Source: Bradyrhizobium sp. SSBR45G (GTDB lineage: Bacteria > Pseudomonadota > Alphaproteobacteria > Rhizobiales > Xanthobacteraceae). Taken from it: a DNA stretch of 64,000 nucleotides. The translations under genes were made by a program, and so were the position numbers. This document shows, piece by piece, positions 22,645-30,618 of this stretch. Within the stretch, counting starts at the first letter, position 1, and each line of letters opens with the position of its first letter. The stretch covers positions 1 through 64,000 of the forward strand of contig NZ_BSCT01000038.1 of the NCBI RefSeq assembly GCF_030159255.1, read 5' to 3'. Below the pieces are notes generated by a model that was given only the letters and a program-made list of their open reading frames with translations, did no database searches and had not been told where the DNA came from.

Positions 22645-22717
22645 CGATACCTCCCGGATGGCCGCCTGCAGCGGCGTTTTGCCGGAAAGGATAGCAGCTG
22701 CCCTTCATCCGGCAATT

Positions 22718-22748
22718 AAAATATACTTTTTAGAGAAAATATACTTTT
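22718..22748. promoter_or_regulatory. Two direct repeats AAAATATACTTTT
   Basis: Identical 13-bp near-palindromes at 22718-22730 and 22736-22748, 18 nt apart, in the AT-rich centre of an otherwise GC-rich divergent promoter region. They are candidate operators for the adjacent GntR regulator. Confidence 0.6.
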
Positions 22749-22786
22749 GGCTCTGCTATGCTGTGCGTGATGTCATCGAGCGAGTC

Positions 22787-23470
22787 ATGTCGGGAAGCGC
22801 CACCCAGACCGTCTACGAACAGCTCCGCGCCAGCCTGCTCGCCGGCCTCTACCGGCCGGAGGAGAAGCTGAAGATCAGCGAGCTCGGATCGGCGTTCGCG
22901 GTCAGCCCAGGCGCGATCCGCGAGGCGCTGGCGCGGCTGACGGCGGAGGGGCTGGTGACGGCGATGCCGCAGCGCGGCTTTCGCGTCGCGCCGGTCTCGG
23001 TGGCCGACCTGCGCGATCTGACCGACATGCGCATCGAGATCGAAACGAAATGCCTGCGCCGCGCCATCGCCAATGGTGATCTCGCCTGGGAGGCCGCCGT
23101 CGTCGCGGCGCATCATCGGCTGGCCGCGACGCCGGTCGCCAATGCGGACGGCAGCTTCCTGCCTGACTGGATCACGGCGCACAACGAATTCCACGCCGCG
23201 CTTGCCCGGGCCTGTGGCAGCGCCTGGATGCTCCGTGTGCGCGATCTTCTGTTTGCGCATAATGAGCGCTATCTCGAACTGGCTCACAAGGCCGACCGCG
23301 GTGAGCGCGACGCCGCCCGCGAGCATCGTGAGCTGATGGAGGCGGCTTTGGCGCGCGACACCGAGCGCGCGGTGACGATCATCACGGCGCATCTCGGCAC
23401 GACGCGCGACACCATCGCGGCCGGACTGGTCGCGGCCGCGCTGATGAACGGGCGCGGAGACGCGCAATGA
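22787..23470 (+). CDS. GntR family regulator, FCD (FadR) subfamily
   Basis: 227 residues. The N-terminal winged helix-turn-helix is seen in QTVYEQLRASLLAGLYRPEE and AFAVSPGAIREALARLTAEG. The C-terminal all-helical FCD ligand-binding domain follows (DLRDLTDMRIEIETKCLRRA, then the metal-binding Asp/His pattern with HNEFHAAL and AAREHRELMEAAL). The start at 22787 is chosen because the longer frame runs through the divergent promoter. It probably regulates the binding-protein gene across the 142-nt gap in response to that transporter's ligand or a catabolite. Confidence 0.92.
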   Translation: MSGSATQTVYEQLRASLLAGLYRPEEKLKISELGSAFAVSPGAIREALARLTAEGLVTAMPQRGFRVAPVSVADLRDLTDMRIEIETKCLRRAIANGDLAWEAAVVAAHHRLAATPVANADGSFLPDWITAHNEFHAALARACGSAWMLRVRDLLFAHNERYLELAHKADRGERDAAREHRELMEAALARDTERAVTIITAHLGTTRDTIAAGLVAAALMNGRGDAQ

Positions 23471-23578
23471 CGACGTGGCCGCCGACGTCGCGTCTGCCCT
23501 GGAGGAGATGGCCGCGTGACGCTGCTGTCTTGAGCGCGTTCGGTCCGCGCCGAATGTCACGGAGCACGTGAGATCCTG

Positions 23579-23902
23579 ATGCCGCATCAGATCGAGCCTC
23601 TGAAGGCGCTTCAGGACTGGTACGCTTCTCAATGCAATGGCCGATGGGAGCGCCAGTATGGGATCAAGATCGGCACGCTCGACAACCCCGGATGGACCCT
23701 CAGGATCGACCTCTCCTTCACGGCATTGGCGGAACGCGCCTTCACGGAGGTCAAGGTTCAAGGCGACGACGACGATGACTGGTGCCATTGCCGCGTGCGC
23801 GGCAACGTCTTCGAGGCCTTCTGCGGCCCCGGTCATCTCGACGACGTGATCTCGATCTTCCTCGCCTGGGCGATTGCAGCCGCGCGGGATGCCGAGCACT
23901 GA
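23579..23902 (+). CDS. Imm53-like immunity protein, orphan
   Basis: 107 residues, acidic, no signal peptide. The N-terminal half matches what I recall of the Imm53 family signature: LKALQDWYASQCNGRWERQY then GIKIGTLDNPGWTLRIDL. These proteins are predicted antidotes of polymorphic or contact-dependent toxins. The usual partner would be encoded immediately upstream, but the flanking genes are a GntR regulator and a methyltransferase-like gene, and no toxin is visible. It may be an orphan protecting against neighbours' toxins, or the family may have another role in rhizobia. The family call is from recalled motif and was not searched. Confidence 0.7.
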   Translation: MPHQIEPLKALQDWYASQCNGRWERQYGIKIGTLDNPGWTLRIDLSFTALAERAFTEVKVQGDDDDDWCHCRVRGNVFEAFCGPGHLDDVISIFLAWAIAAARDAEH

Positions 23903-24040
23903 GCGCGACGCTCCCGTTTCACGCGGACGCACGCACGATGCGATCCACACGGGCGGGCAGCGCCCCCAGATTCCTGGTGATGCCAAGGGGCGCCCGGCAT
24001 ATGATACCGGCGATTGTCAGCCATCCCGGGAGGCCGCGTC

Positions 24041-24892
24041 GTGGATCCGTCGGAAAAATATCGCTCGTTCTATGCCAGCTTGATCTGCGCCTCCGCAAAA
24101 CACGATGATGCGCGCATCGAGGAGGCGTTCCGCGCGGTCCGGCGCGAGCCGTTCGCCGGACCGGGTCCCTGGTGGATGACCATCGGCGGCCATCCCTATG
24201 TGCAGACGCCCGACGACGACCCGGCGTTTCTGTACCAGAACCTGCTGCTCGCGCTGGACCACGAGCGCGGCATCAATATCGGCCAGCCCGCCGCGCACGC
24301 GCTGTGGCTCGGCGCCTGCGCGATCAGGCCGGCAGACACCGTGGTGCAGATCGGGGTCGGCAGCGGCTACTACACCGCAATCCTCGCGCATCTGGTCGGC
24401 CCGCGGGGCCGGGTCTGCGGCTATGAGATCGACGAGGCGATGGCGGTGCGGGCGCGCGAGAACCTGAAGGATCTGTCGCACGTCGAACTAAGGATGCAAT
24501 CCGGCGTCGAGGCGGAGCTGCCTGCGGCCGATGTGATCTACGTCTGCGCGGGAGCTGCGAAGCCGAGCCGGAGCTGGCTGAACAGCCTGCGGCCTGGAGG
24601 GCGGCTGCTCTTTCCGCTGGCGCCGCAGGGCGTGTTCGGCGGCATGCTGCTGATCACCCGTCCCGGCACGGGCCCGGCGTGGCCGGCGACATTCGTCAGC
24701 CGCGCCGCATTCATCGGCTGCGTCGGCCTCCAGGACGAAGAGGGCGGCCGCCGCTTGAGCGAAGCGTTCTCTGGAGCATGGGACGCCGTGCGCTCGCTCC
24801 ATCTCGACGGTCCGCCCGACGACAGCTGCTGGTTCGCAGGCGATGACTGGTGGCTGTCGACCCAAGAGGTGGCCGAGCCCGGCACGGACTAG
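24041..24892 (+). CDS. Protein-L-isoaspartate O-methyltransferase-like protein
   Basis: 283 residues from a GTG start with GGGAGG 7 nt upstream; an in-frame TTG at 24014 is less likely. The region REPFAGPGPWW to DPAFLYQNLLLALD and the SAM-binding motif VVQIGVGSGYYTAILAHL, followed by VCGYEID, fit the PCMT fold. The usual PCMT substrate motif with AxxYxD before motif I is altered (NIGQPAAHALWL), and an extra C-terminal 70 residues are present. It may methylate another substrate. Nothing in the neighbours indicates a pathway. Confidence 0.75.
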   Translation: MDPSEKYRSFYASLICASAKHDDARIEEAFRAVRREPFAGPGPWWMTIGGHPYVQTPDDDPAFLYQNLLLALDHERGINIGQPAAHALWLGACAIRPADTVVQIGVGSGYYTAILAHLVGPRGRVCGYEIDEAMAVRARENLKDLSHVELRMQSGVEAELPAADVIYVCAGAAKPSRSWLNSLRPGGRLLFPLAPQGVFGGMLLITRPGTGPAWPATFVSRAAFIGCVGLQDEEGGRRLSEAFSGAWDAVRSLHLDGPPDDSCWFAGDDWWLSTQEVAEPGTD

Positions 24893-25322
24893 CGATCCCC
24901 TGGGCACCGGTTGGAGACCTGCAGTCGTCGTCACGTCACGGGGGCTGAGCTACCTCTCCATGATGATCGTGCGCTCGCCATCATGATAGCTGTCGAAAGC
25001 CGCCACGGAGTCCAGCAGAGATCACCACCAAGACGCGCGTCCTCCGCGCGGTAGCAAGCCACCCCTGCTGCTGACACGTCGATCGCTTGGCGGGAGCTTC
25101 CCAAGATATTCAACCTGCTCGCGCGTCGGCATGCCCTTCGTAGCTAATCAATTCCAAACGCCCCATCAGCGTTAAGCGGGCTTCATGCCGGCCGCTTTGC
25201 GCATTCAAGGATGCATTCACCACGCACGATGTCGTCGCTGCTTTCTCCATTCCCGGAAACCCCCCGGTAACGCGCCGTCTTTCTATTGACGGCCATTGAT
25301 GAAAATTCTGGAGGAGACATTC
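24893..25322. other. Intergenic region, mostly featureless
   Basis: 430 nt. It holds a CATGAT...ATCATG inverted repeat near 24959-24987 and, at its end, the probable promoter and ribosome-binding site of the following very short gene. No other gene is supported. Confidence 0.5.
25255..25279 (+). promoter_or_regulatory. Possible EcfG (general stress) promoter
   Basis: GGAAA at 25255-25259, 16-nt spacer, CGTC at 25276-25279, about 43 nt before a strongly initiated short gene. This is close to the alphaproteobacterial EcfG consensus GGAAC-N16/17-CGTT but imperfect. Confidence 0.3.
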
Positions 25323-25472
25323 ATGTTGATGACGATCGCGCGAAAGCTTGTAGGACCCCATGCGCTCAATTCCGGCTTCGGCCTCGTGACGATGTTCGCC
25401 TTGACCGGCGTCGTCGCTTCACTCGTGCTGGTGCAGCACGGCGTCAATCTCAGCCCGCCGGCGATGTTCTGA
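25323..25472 (+). CDS. 49-residue single-pass membrane protein, unknown
   Basis: A very short gene with an excellent ribosome-binding site (TGGAGGAG, 7 nt before the ATG). The product begins MLMTIARKLVGPHALNSGFG and has one hydrophobic helix (LVTMFALTGVVASLVLVQHG), then ends with VNLSPPAMF. The basic N-terminus suggests N-in orientation. The spacing from a possible EcfG promoter hints at stress induction. The function is unknown. A competing longer frame across the same bases has no ribosome-binding site and no domain. Confidence 0.65.
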   Translation: MLMTIARKLVGPHALNSGFGLVTMFALTGVVASLVLVQHGVNLSPPAMF

Positions 25473-26201
25473 TCGCAAGGCTAAAGGATAAGAAGCCGCG
25501 CTCCCGTTCGAAATGAGGAATGAGGAGCCGGCTCGCACGCTTTCCGAGCGGGGCGCGCGCGATCGTCTCGGTCGCTTTGCCCCGCGCACCATCTCGACCT
25601 CGCAGCGCGCCTTACCCCTGTTTCAGACCAAGGCGCGCTTGCCGAGAACGACAGCCGGTCTCGTCGCAGACCTGAGAGCGGCCACGCTCGCGATCAGTTG
25701 CCGGCCGCGGCCTGCGCCGCCTTCTCTAAGATCCGCCCGTTCGATCGCTTGTGGCGCTCGACGTATTGCGCTCCTCTGTCCCCACTTCGTCAGAGATGGC
25801 CGGGCCTTCGCGCACCGAAGCGGCTTCCGGACGCGCGGACCGGACAAGTCCGGGCAGGGCTAACTCACATGGCAGGTGGCCGTGCTGCGATGGCCCTGAT
25901 GTCGTCCGTTGCGGCTCCGACAGCGCGCAGCGTTGACCGACGCAGACCGGGTTCACAGCCATTTCGGCCAGAGTGAGACAGCCGCCGGCTCTCAGCGTCG
26001 CTGATTTCCGATTCCCCATGGAACGATGGCTTGACGATACCGGCGCCCTGCGATACCGGTACAAATCATAGCGCTACAAACCGTAGCATATGACAATCGG
26101 CCGGCGCGAGGGATCCTAGAGATATCACGATCCAATTTACAATCTTAGATTGCATCAAGCGTCGCGCGCTCCCGTTAACCGATGTGCTTTTGGAGGAAGC
26201 C
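25473..26201. other. Intergenic region without a supported gene
   Basis: 729 nt. Overlapping open frames on both strands between 25513 and 26064 lack ribosome-binding sites and show shuffled Arg/Ala/Pro composition. Two close copies of GCGATACCGG-like sequence occur near 26034-26062. The AT content rises from about 26060 to 26160, consistent with a promoter for the next short gene. Confidence 0.5.
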
Positions 26202-26369
26202 ATGAGATCCGTCTTCAAGGTTGCTCTGGCGCTGGCGCTGCTCACCGCCGCGTCATCGGCATACGCGCAGACCCGGTGCTATCCGGTACCCAAGACCATC
26301 AAGAAATGGCAGTTGCACGATGGCTGCCACAGCGCCTACGCGAAGATGAAGGGCAGGCCCTGTCACTAG
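26202..26369 (+). CDS. 55-residue secreted basic protein with three cysteines
   Basis: The ATG is preceded by TTGGAGGAAGC, a strong ribosome-binding site. The signal peptide MRSVFKVALALALLTAASSA is followed by YAQ, giving a mature part of about 32 residues (TRCYPVPKTIKKWQLHDGCH, then SAYAKMKGRPCH). It is basic, with three Cys and two Pro-flanked turns. It could be a periplasmic peptide, a metal-binding or disulfide-linked peptide, or a host-directed peptide. The function is not recognisable. Confidence 0.65.
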   Translation: MRSVFKVALALALLTAASSAYAQTRCYPVPKTIKKWQLHDGCHSAYAKMKGRPCH

Positions 26370-26462
26370 CCGTGCGGCCGGGAAAGCCATGAGAGGCCGC
26401 CTTCATCGCCGGCCTCTCCGACATTGACCATCCGCGCTGGTCGGAGAAACATGTGACAGCGC

Positions 26463-27164
26463 GTGTCGTTCTTGCCAGGATGCGATCGCGGCAGCGAAGG
26501 ATCCGGAAGTCACGTCGTGCGCGAGCTTGATAGTCCCGACGACCGGTGGGCCAGAACCAGCGCAACGGCATGGTTCGCTGCCATCCTTGCGCCGATGATC
26601 GCGTCCCAGCTCGTGCGTTTGCAGCAGCACGCCGCACTCGGCTGGATCGCCTGGGACTATGCCGGCCGGCTTGGCGCGCTTGCCGTCATGGCCGCGATCC
26701 CGTCGGCGCGAATGGTTGCCTTCACGTCGCAGAGGACTCGTATCTCCCATCTGGAGACGATGCTCTGGATCGTCGGCCTGTCGCTGCTTGAACGTCTCAG
26801 CCAGGCGCCGAGAATCGTCATCAATGCTGCGTTTCCTGGCACGGTCGTCGGACGCTATCCCCAGCCCGGCGGTTGGCTCTATTTGTTCGATCTCGCCCTC
26901 GGACTTGGGCTGGTCGCTGTGAGCGAGGAGTTGGTGTTTCGCCGCTGCGCTGCCGACGTGCTGCGGCTTTGGCTCGGCAACCGCGTTCTGATCGTGCTGG
27001 TCTCGTCACTCCTGTTCGGCGGCTACCATCGGTGGGCCGGACTCGGAAACGTCGTCATGGCCACCATCCTCGGTGCAGGATTCATGCTGATGCTGCAGCG
27101 CTCGGTGGCGTTGTGGCCATTGGTGCTGGCGCATGATGTGGTCGACCTGATCGCTTTTGCTTGA
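26463..27164 (+). CDS. CPBP family intramembrane metalloprotease-like protein
   Basis: 233 residues from a GTG; a GTG at 26517 or an ATG at 26595 is also possible because no clear ribosome-binding site is present. Six or so membrane segments. The CPBP (CAAX protease / bacteriocin-processing) motifs are seen: EELVFRRCAADVL, then a His in LLFGGYHRWAGLGNVV, and a last motif ALWPLVLAHDVVDLI with His and Asp. The family cleaves prenylated or small membrane proteins, or works in bacteriocin self-immunity. It lies just after two very short genes for a membrane peptide and a secreted peptide, so they may be substrates; that is speculation. Confidence 0.78.
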   Translation: MSFLPGCDRGSEGSGSHVVRELDSPDDRWARTSATAWFAAILAPMIASQLVRLQQHAALGWIAWDYAGRLGALAVMAAIPSARMVAFTSQRTRISHLETMLWIVGLSLLERLSQAPRIVINAAFPGTVVGRYPQPGGWLYLFDLALGLGLVAVSEELVFRRCAADVLRLWLGNRVLIVLVSSLLFGGYHRWAGLGNVVMATILGAGFMLMLQRSVALWPLVLAHDVVDLIAFA

Positions 27165-27500
27165 GGCGGGCCTGTCCTTATGGTCGCCCCGATTTGCCCG
27201 ACGGGCACACCTCGCCAAAGCCTGTCCAGCCCTCCCGCGAAAAATATTCTGATTTACGAATTTCGGAATTCGTGTAGTCTCCGCGCCGTCCGGTTTCCGC
27301 GAGGAGGGGCGTATCGCGGTCGTCACGAGCGTGGGAGGCTGGATGCGGTGGGTGCGGCGGGTCGCAGCGTGATTGCTCATGCCGACGAACGACCGGCCGT
27401 GCACGATGAAATCGCGTGGTCCTGGCCTCCCGACGCTGAGGTCAAGCCGGCGCTGCTGACGAGGCGCGCGGGCGACGGTGGCTGAAAGCCGGACACCGGG

Positions 27501-27660
27501 GAGAGCGCGTATAAATCGTAACGCCATCGCGCAGGGAGGGCCGGGTCGTCCGGCTGAACCTGTGGTTCCTGCCCCGTGCATTCTTTCCGCACGGGGGCCA
27601 CGGGCCTCAGTCGAGGTCCGGCCTTCCCTGCGCCCTCCCGTTAGTTGCGGAGGGTGATCA
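27501..27660. ncRNA. Candidate structured RNA or DNA hairpin element
   Basis: A long stem pairs GCGCAGGGAGGGCCGG (27529-27544) with CCGGCCTTCCCTGCGC (27618-27633), with one G.U position. Inside it a second stem pairs CCCCGTGC (27572-27579) with GCACGGGG (27589-27596). It is flanked by GAGAGCGCG and by AGGGTGATCAAGCGCAAAGC. The two-level pairing with non-repetitive loop sequence looks like a conserved RNA or a mobile hairpin family rather than chance. The strand is not determined. Confidence 0.4.
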
Positions 27661-27825
27661 AGCGCAAAGCTCGGGCGGATCACGCCGCGAGAGCGCGATC
27701 TCATGTCTTCTGCTGTTTGACATGTGTAGGAATGACGAACGATCGTCATCAAGTGTATCTTGGCGCCCATCGCGCTGCCATGACCGAGGCATCAGAAGCG
27801 GTGTGCATGAATGTGCCCTCTCCCC

Positions 27826-27972
27826 TTGCGGGAGAGGGCATCTCGGACAGTGCGGCACATGCGGTCGGGTGAGGGGTATGTCTCGACGATCGACACTCGC
27901 GGAGAGATACCCCTCACCCGAATGAAAACGTGGATGGGCCGGTGCAGCCCTCTCCCGCAAGGGGAGAGGGCG
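27826..27972. repeat. Nested inverted-repeat element, copy 2 of 2
   Basis: Same layout as 36-186: outer CCCTTGCGGGAGAGGGCAT with its complement CCCTCTCCCGCAAGGG, inner GGTGAGGGGTATG with ATACCCCTCACC. It lies between the structured element and the 3' end of the LysR gene. Confidence 0.8.
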
Positions 27973-28011
27973 CTGTATCAGGCGGCGCGTACCGTTGCGG
28001 CTCGTATGGGC

Positions 28012-28899
28012 TCACCCCATCTTCTTGCTGCGTGCTCCGATCAGTTCGGCCACCAGCGGGTTCGGATAGCGGCGCTGCTGGCTGACGGCGAAGAACTGCT
28101 CCTTGAGCGCGCTCAGCCGTGCACGTTCGACCAGCACGCCCGAGCGCAATTCGTCGATCACGACGATCGACGGCACCAGGGTCACGGTGCCGCTCTCGCG
28201 CGCCATCAGGCGCAGCATCGCCATGTCGTCGACCTCCGCGGCGATCAGCGGACGGACGCCGCTGCCGCCGACCAGCGCATCGAAGGCGGAGCGCAGCGCG
28301 CTGCCGCGGCCGGGCAGGATCACCGGCGTCGTCGCCAGATCCTGCGGAAAGCAGAAGCGGGCGGGCCTGGATGGCTTGCGGCTGACCAGGCTGACGCGCT
28401 GCTCGTCGATCAGCGTGTTCTCGAAGCTGCTGCGCGTATCCGGCGCCGCCGGATGATTGGCGAGCACGAGGTCGAGCTTGTGCGCGTCGAGCTGCTCCAG
28501 CAGATCGGCGAACTGGCCGGTGCGGATGATCAGCTCGACGTCGGCGCGCCCGATCAGCGGCTTCAGGAACGCGATCTGGAAGTTGCGCGACAGGTTTGCC
28601 GCGGCGCCGACCCGCAGCAGCTGCCGTCCGGGACGCAGGCCCGACAAGGTCTCGATCAGCTCATGGCCGGACTTGAACACGCTGCCGGCATAGTCGAGCG
28701 CGATGCGCCCGGCCTCGGTCAGCTGCAGCGTGCGTCCGGTGCGCTCGAACAGCTTCTGGCCCAGCTGCTCCTCCAGCGCCTTGACCTGCACCGACAGCGA
28801 GGAGGGCGAGACGTTGAGGCGCTGCGCGGCGCGGCTCATGCTGCCTTCGCTCGCGATCATCCAGAAATAGCGCAAATGGTGGTAGTTCAGATGCGGCAT
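28012..28899 (-). CDS. LysR family regulator (NhaR-like), probable dab regulator
   Basis: 295 residues. The N-terminal helix-turn-helix is HLNYHHLRYFWMIASEGSMS then AAQRLNVSPSSLSVQVKALE, the NhaR-type subgroup. The rest is the periplasmic-binding-like effector domain. It is divergent from dabB-dabA across 115 nt containing an inverted repeat of LysR-box form (T-N11-A), so it probably activates the dab genes and represses itself. The signal may be bicarbonate, CO2 or a Calvin-cycle metabolite; this is inference from gene order. Confidence 0.88.
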   Translation of the reverse strand: MPHLNYHHLRYFWMIASEGSMSRAAQRLNVSPSSLSVQVKALEEQLGQKLFERTGRTLQLTEAGRIALDYAGSVFKSGHELIETLSGLRPGRQLLRVGAAANLSRNFQIAFLKPLIGRADVELIIRTGQFADLLEQLDAHKLDLVLANHPAAPDTRSSFENTLIDEQRVSLVSRKPSRPARFCFPQDLATTPVILPGRGSALRSAFDALVGGSGVRPLIAAEVDDMAMLRLMARESGTVTLVPSIVVIDELRSGVLVERARLSALKEQFFAVSQQRRYPNPLVAELIGARSKKMG

Positions 28900-28902
28900 G
28901 GC

Positions 28903-28942
28903 ATCGTTCTATATTTTATAACGATCAGGTTCAATGATTGAA
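28903..28942. promoter_or_regulatory. LysR-box and second palindrome in the lysR-dabB spacer
   Basis: ATCGTT-N11-AACGAT (28903-28925) is a perfect inverted repeat with the T-N11-A spacing expected of LysR regulators. Four nt on is a second palindrome, TTCAA-TGA-TTGAA (28930-28942). Both sit in an AT-rich island between the two start codons. Confidence 0.7.
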
Positions 28943-29014
28943 ATTTTAAGAAGGAACCGCAGTCGGTAAAGCAGGGCGCGACATCGTCTCATCCGATCAA
29001 CCGTCCGGACCGCC

Positions 29015-30604
29015 ATGAACCAGCTGCTTCCCTATCTCGCGGCGCTTGCGCCGCTCATGCTCGCTGTCGCCGCGCTCACCGTGACGGGCGGGAGCGCCAG
29101 GACCGTCGCCCGCAACGCGATCGTCGCCGCTGCGATCGCATTCGGCATCGCCGTGACCGCGAGCCTCGCTGCAGCCGTCCTTGGGGCCGGGCGGACGCCC
29201 CTGCTCGGCGGCTATGGTCTCGGGCTGTCGCTGCAGCTCGACGCGCTGGGTGCGATCCTCATCGTGCTGGTCAGCTTCATCGGCGTCGTCGTGATCCGCT
29301 ACAGCCGCAACTATCTCGACGGCGATCCGGGGCAGGTCAGGTTCACGCGCTGGCTGCTGCTGACGTTGGCCGCGGTGCTGACACTGCTGATCTCGGGCAA
29401 CCTCGTGCTGCTGCTGGCCGCCTGGATCGCCACCAGCCTCGCGCTCGGCAAGCTGCTGCTGTTCTATGGCACGCGGCCGGCCGCGATCCGCGCCTCACGC
29501 AAGAAGTTCGTCGCCAGCCGGCTGGGCGACGCCATGCTCGCGCTGGCGGCGCTGCTGCTCTACGTCCGGTTCGGCACGCTCGAGATCGCAAGCCTCGCCG
29601 CGCAGGCCCGCAGTGGTGAGGGCGCGGGATCGGCGCTGGTCACGATCGCGGCGCTGCTGATCGTCGCGACGGCGATGCTCAAATCGGCGCAGCTGCCGCT
29701 GCATGGCTGGCTGATCGAGGTGATGGAGACGCCGACGCCGGTGTCGGCGCTGCTGCATGCCGGGATCATCAATGCCGGCGGCTTCCTGGTGCTCAGACTC
29801 AGCGACGTGCTGCTGCTGGCGACGCCGGCGCTCGACGTGCTCGCATTGGTCGGCGGCGCCACTGCGTTGTTCGGCTCGCTGGTGATGCTGACGCAGACCT
29901 CGGTCAAGGTGCAGCTGGCCTACTCGACGGTGGCGCAGATGGGCTTCATGCTGCTGCAATGCGGGCTCGGCGCGTTCTCGGCGGCGCTGCTGCACATCGT
30001 CGCGCATTCGCTCTACAAGGCGCATGCCTTCCTGTCGTCGGGCAGCATCATCGATCTCGCCCGCGCGTCGTGGACGCCGAGCCCCGGCGGCCAGCCGCAT
30101 GCGGCACGACTGATCCTGGCGCTGACGGCGGTCATTGGCCTCGCGCTGCTGACGGGGCTTGCCTTCGGCATGACCCTGCGCAGCAACCCGGCGCAGATCG
30201 CGCTCGGCGCGGTGCTGCTGATGGGGCTGGTGCACCTGATGGCCAACGCCATCGATGAGCGGCCGAACGCGTTCGTCGTTGCCCGCGCCGCGGTCACCGC
30301 GGTCGGCGTCGCGCTTGTGTACTTCGCGCTGCAGGCCGGCATGGCCTGGGTCGTGGCCGGGAGCTTCCCTGCATCGCGGCCGGTCGACGGCGTCGTGCCG
30401 ATGCTGATCGCGGCCGCGGTGGTGGTCTCGTTCGCGGCGGTGACCGTGTTCCAGAACCAGATGATGCGCCGCGCCGACGCGCCGTTCTGGATCGCAGCCT
30501 ATGTCCACCTGCGCAACGGGCTCTATCTCAACACGCTCGCCAACCGCCTCGTGCTGAGCCTGTGGCCGCGCCGCGCGGCCTCGCAGACGCCGTCCAACCC
30601 GTGA
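29015..30604 (+). CDS. dabB: DabB: NuoL-like membrane subunit of inorganic carbon pump
   Basis: 529 residues, about 13-14 membrane helices, homologous to the proton-translocating NADH dehydrogenase subunit 5/NuoL family (WLIEVMETPTPVSALLHAGI, LAYSTVAQMGFMLLQCGLGA, HIVAHSLYKAHAFLSSGS). No other nuo genes are nearby, and dabA follows after 14 nt, so this is the ion-conducting half of a DAB (DABs accumulate bicarbonate) complex. In DAB systems the cation flux through DabB is thought to drive vectorial CO2 hydration by DabA. Confidence 0.92.
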   Translation: MNQLLPYLAALAPLMLAVAALTVTGGSARTVARNAIVAAAIAFGIAVTASLAAAVLGAGRTPLLGGYGLGLSLQLDALGAILIVLVSFIGVVVIRYSRNYLDGDPGQVRFTRWLLLTLAAVLTLLISGNLVLLLAAWIATSLALGKLLLFYGTRPAAIRASRKKFVASRLGDAMLALAALLLYVRFGTLEIASLAAQARSGEGAGSALVTIAALLIVATAMLKSAQLPLHGWLIEVMETPTPVSALLHAGIINAGGFLVLRLSDVLLLATPALDVLALVGGATALFGSLVMLTQTSVKVQLAYSTVAQMGFMLLQCGLGAFSAALLHIVAHSLYKAHAFLSSGSIIDLARASWTPSPGGQPHAARLILALTAVIGLALLTGLAFGMTLRSNPAQIALGAVLLMGLVHLMANAIDERPNAFVVARAAVTAVGVALVYFALQAGMAWVVAGSFPASRPVDGVVPMLIAAAVVVSFAAVTVFQNQMMRRADAPFWIAAYVHLRNGLYLNTLANRLVLSLWPRRAASQTPSNP

Positions 30605-30618
30605 TCATCGAGAGTCCC

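Larger units (their letters stand above)
27165..28011. other. Intergenic region with a structured element and a palindromic repeat
   Basis: 847 nt with no supported protein gene. It contains a possible structured RNA (27501-27660) and the second copy of the 150-bp nested repeat (27826-27972). The remaining stretches (27165-27500, 27661-27825) show nothing recognisable beyond an AT-rich patch at 27239-27285. Confidence 0.6.

Noticed and set aside
25286..25516. A 76-residue plus-strand frame across the 25.3-kb short gene
   Set aside because: Different frame from the 49-residue gene, which has a perfect ribosome-binding site and a membrane helix; this one has neither.
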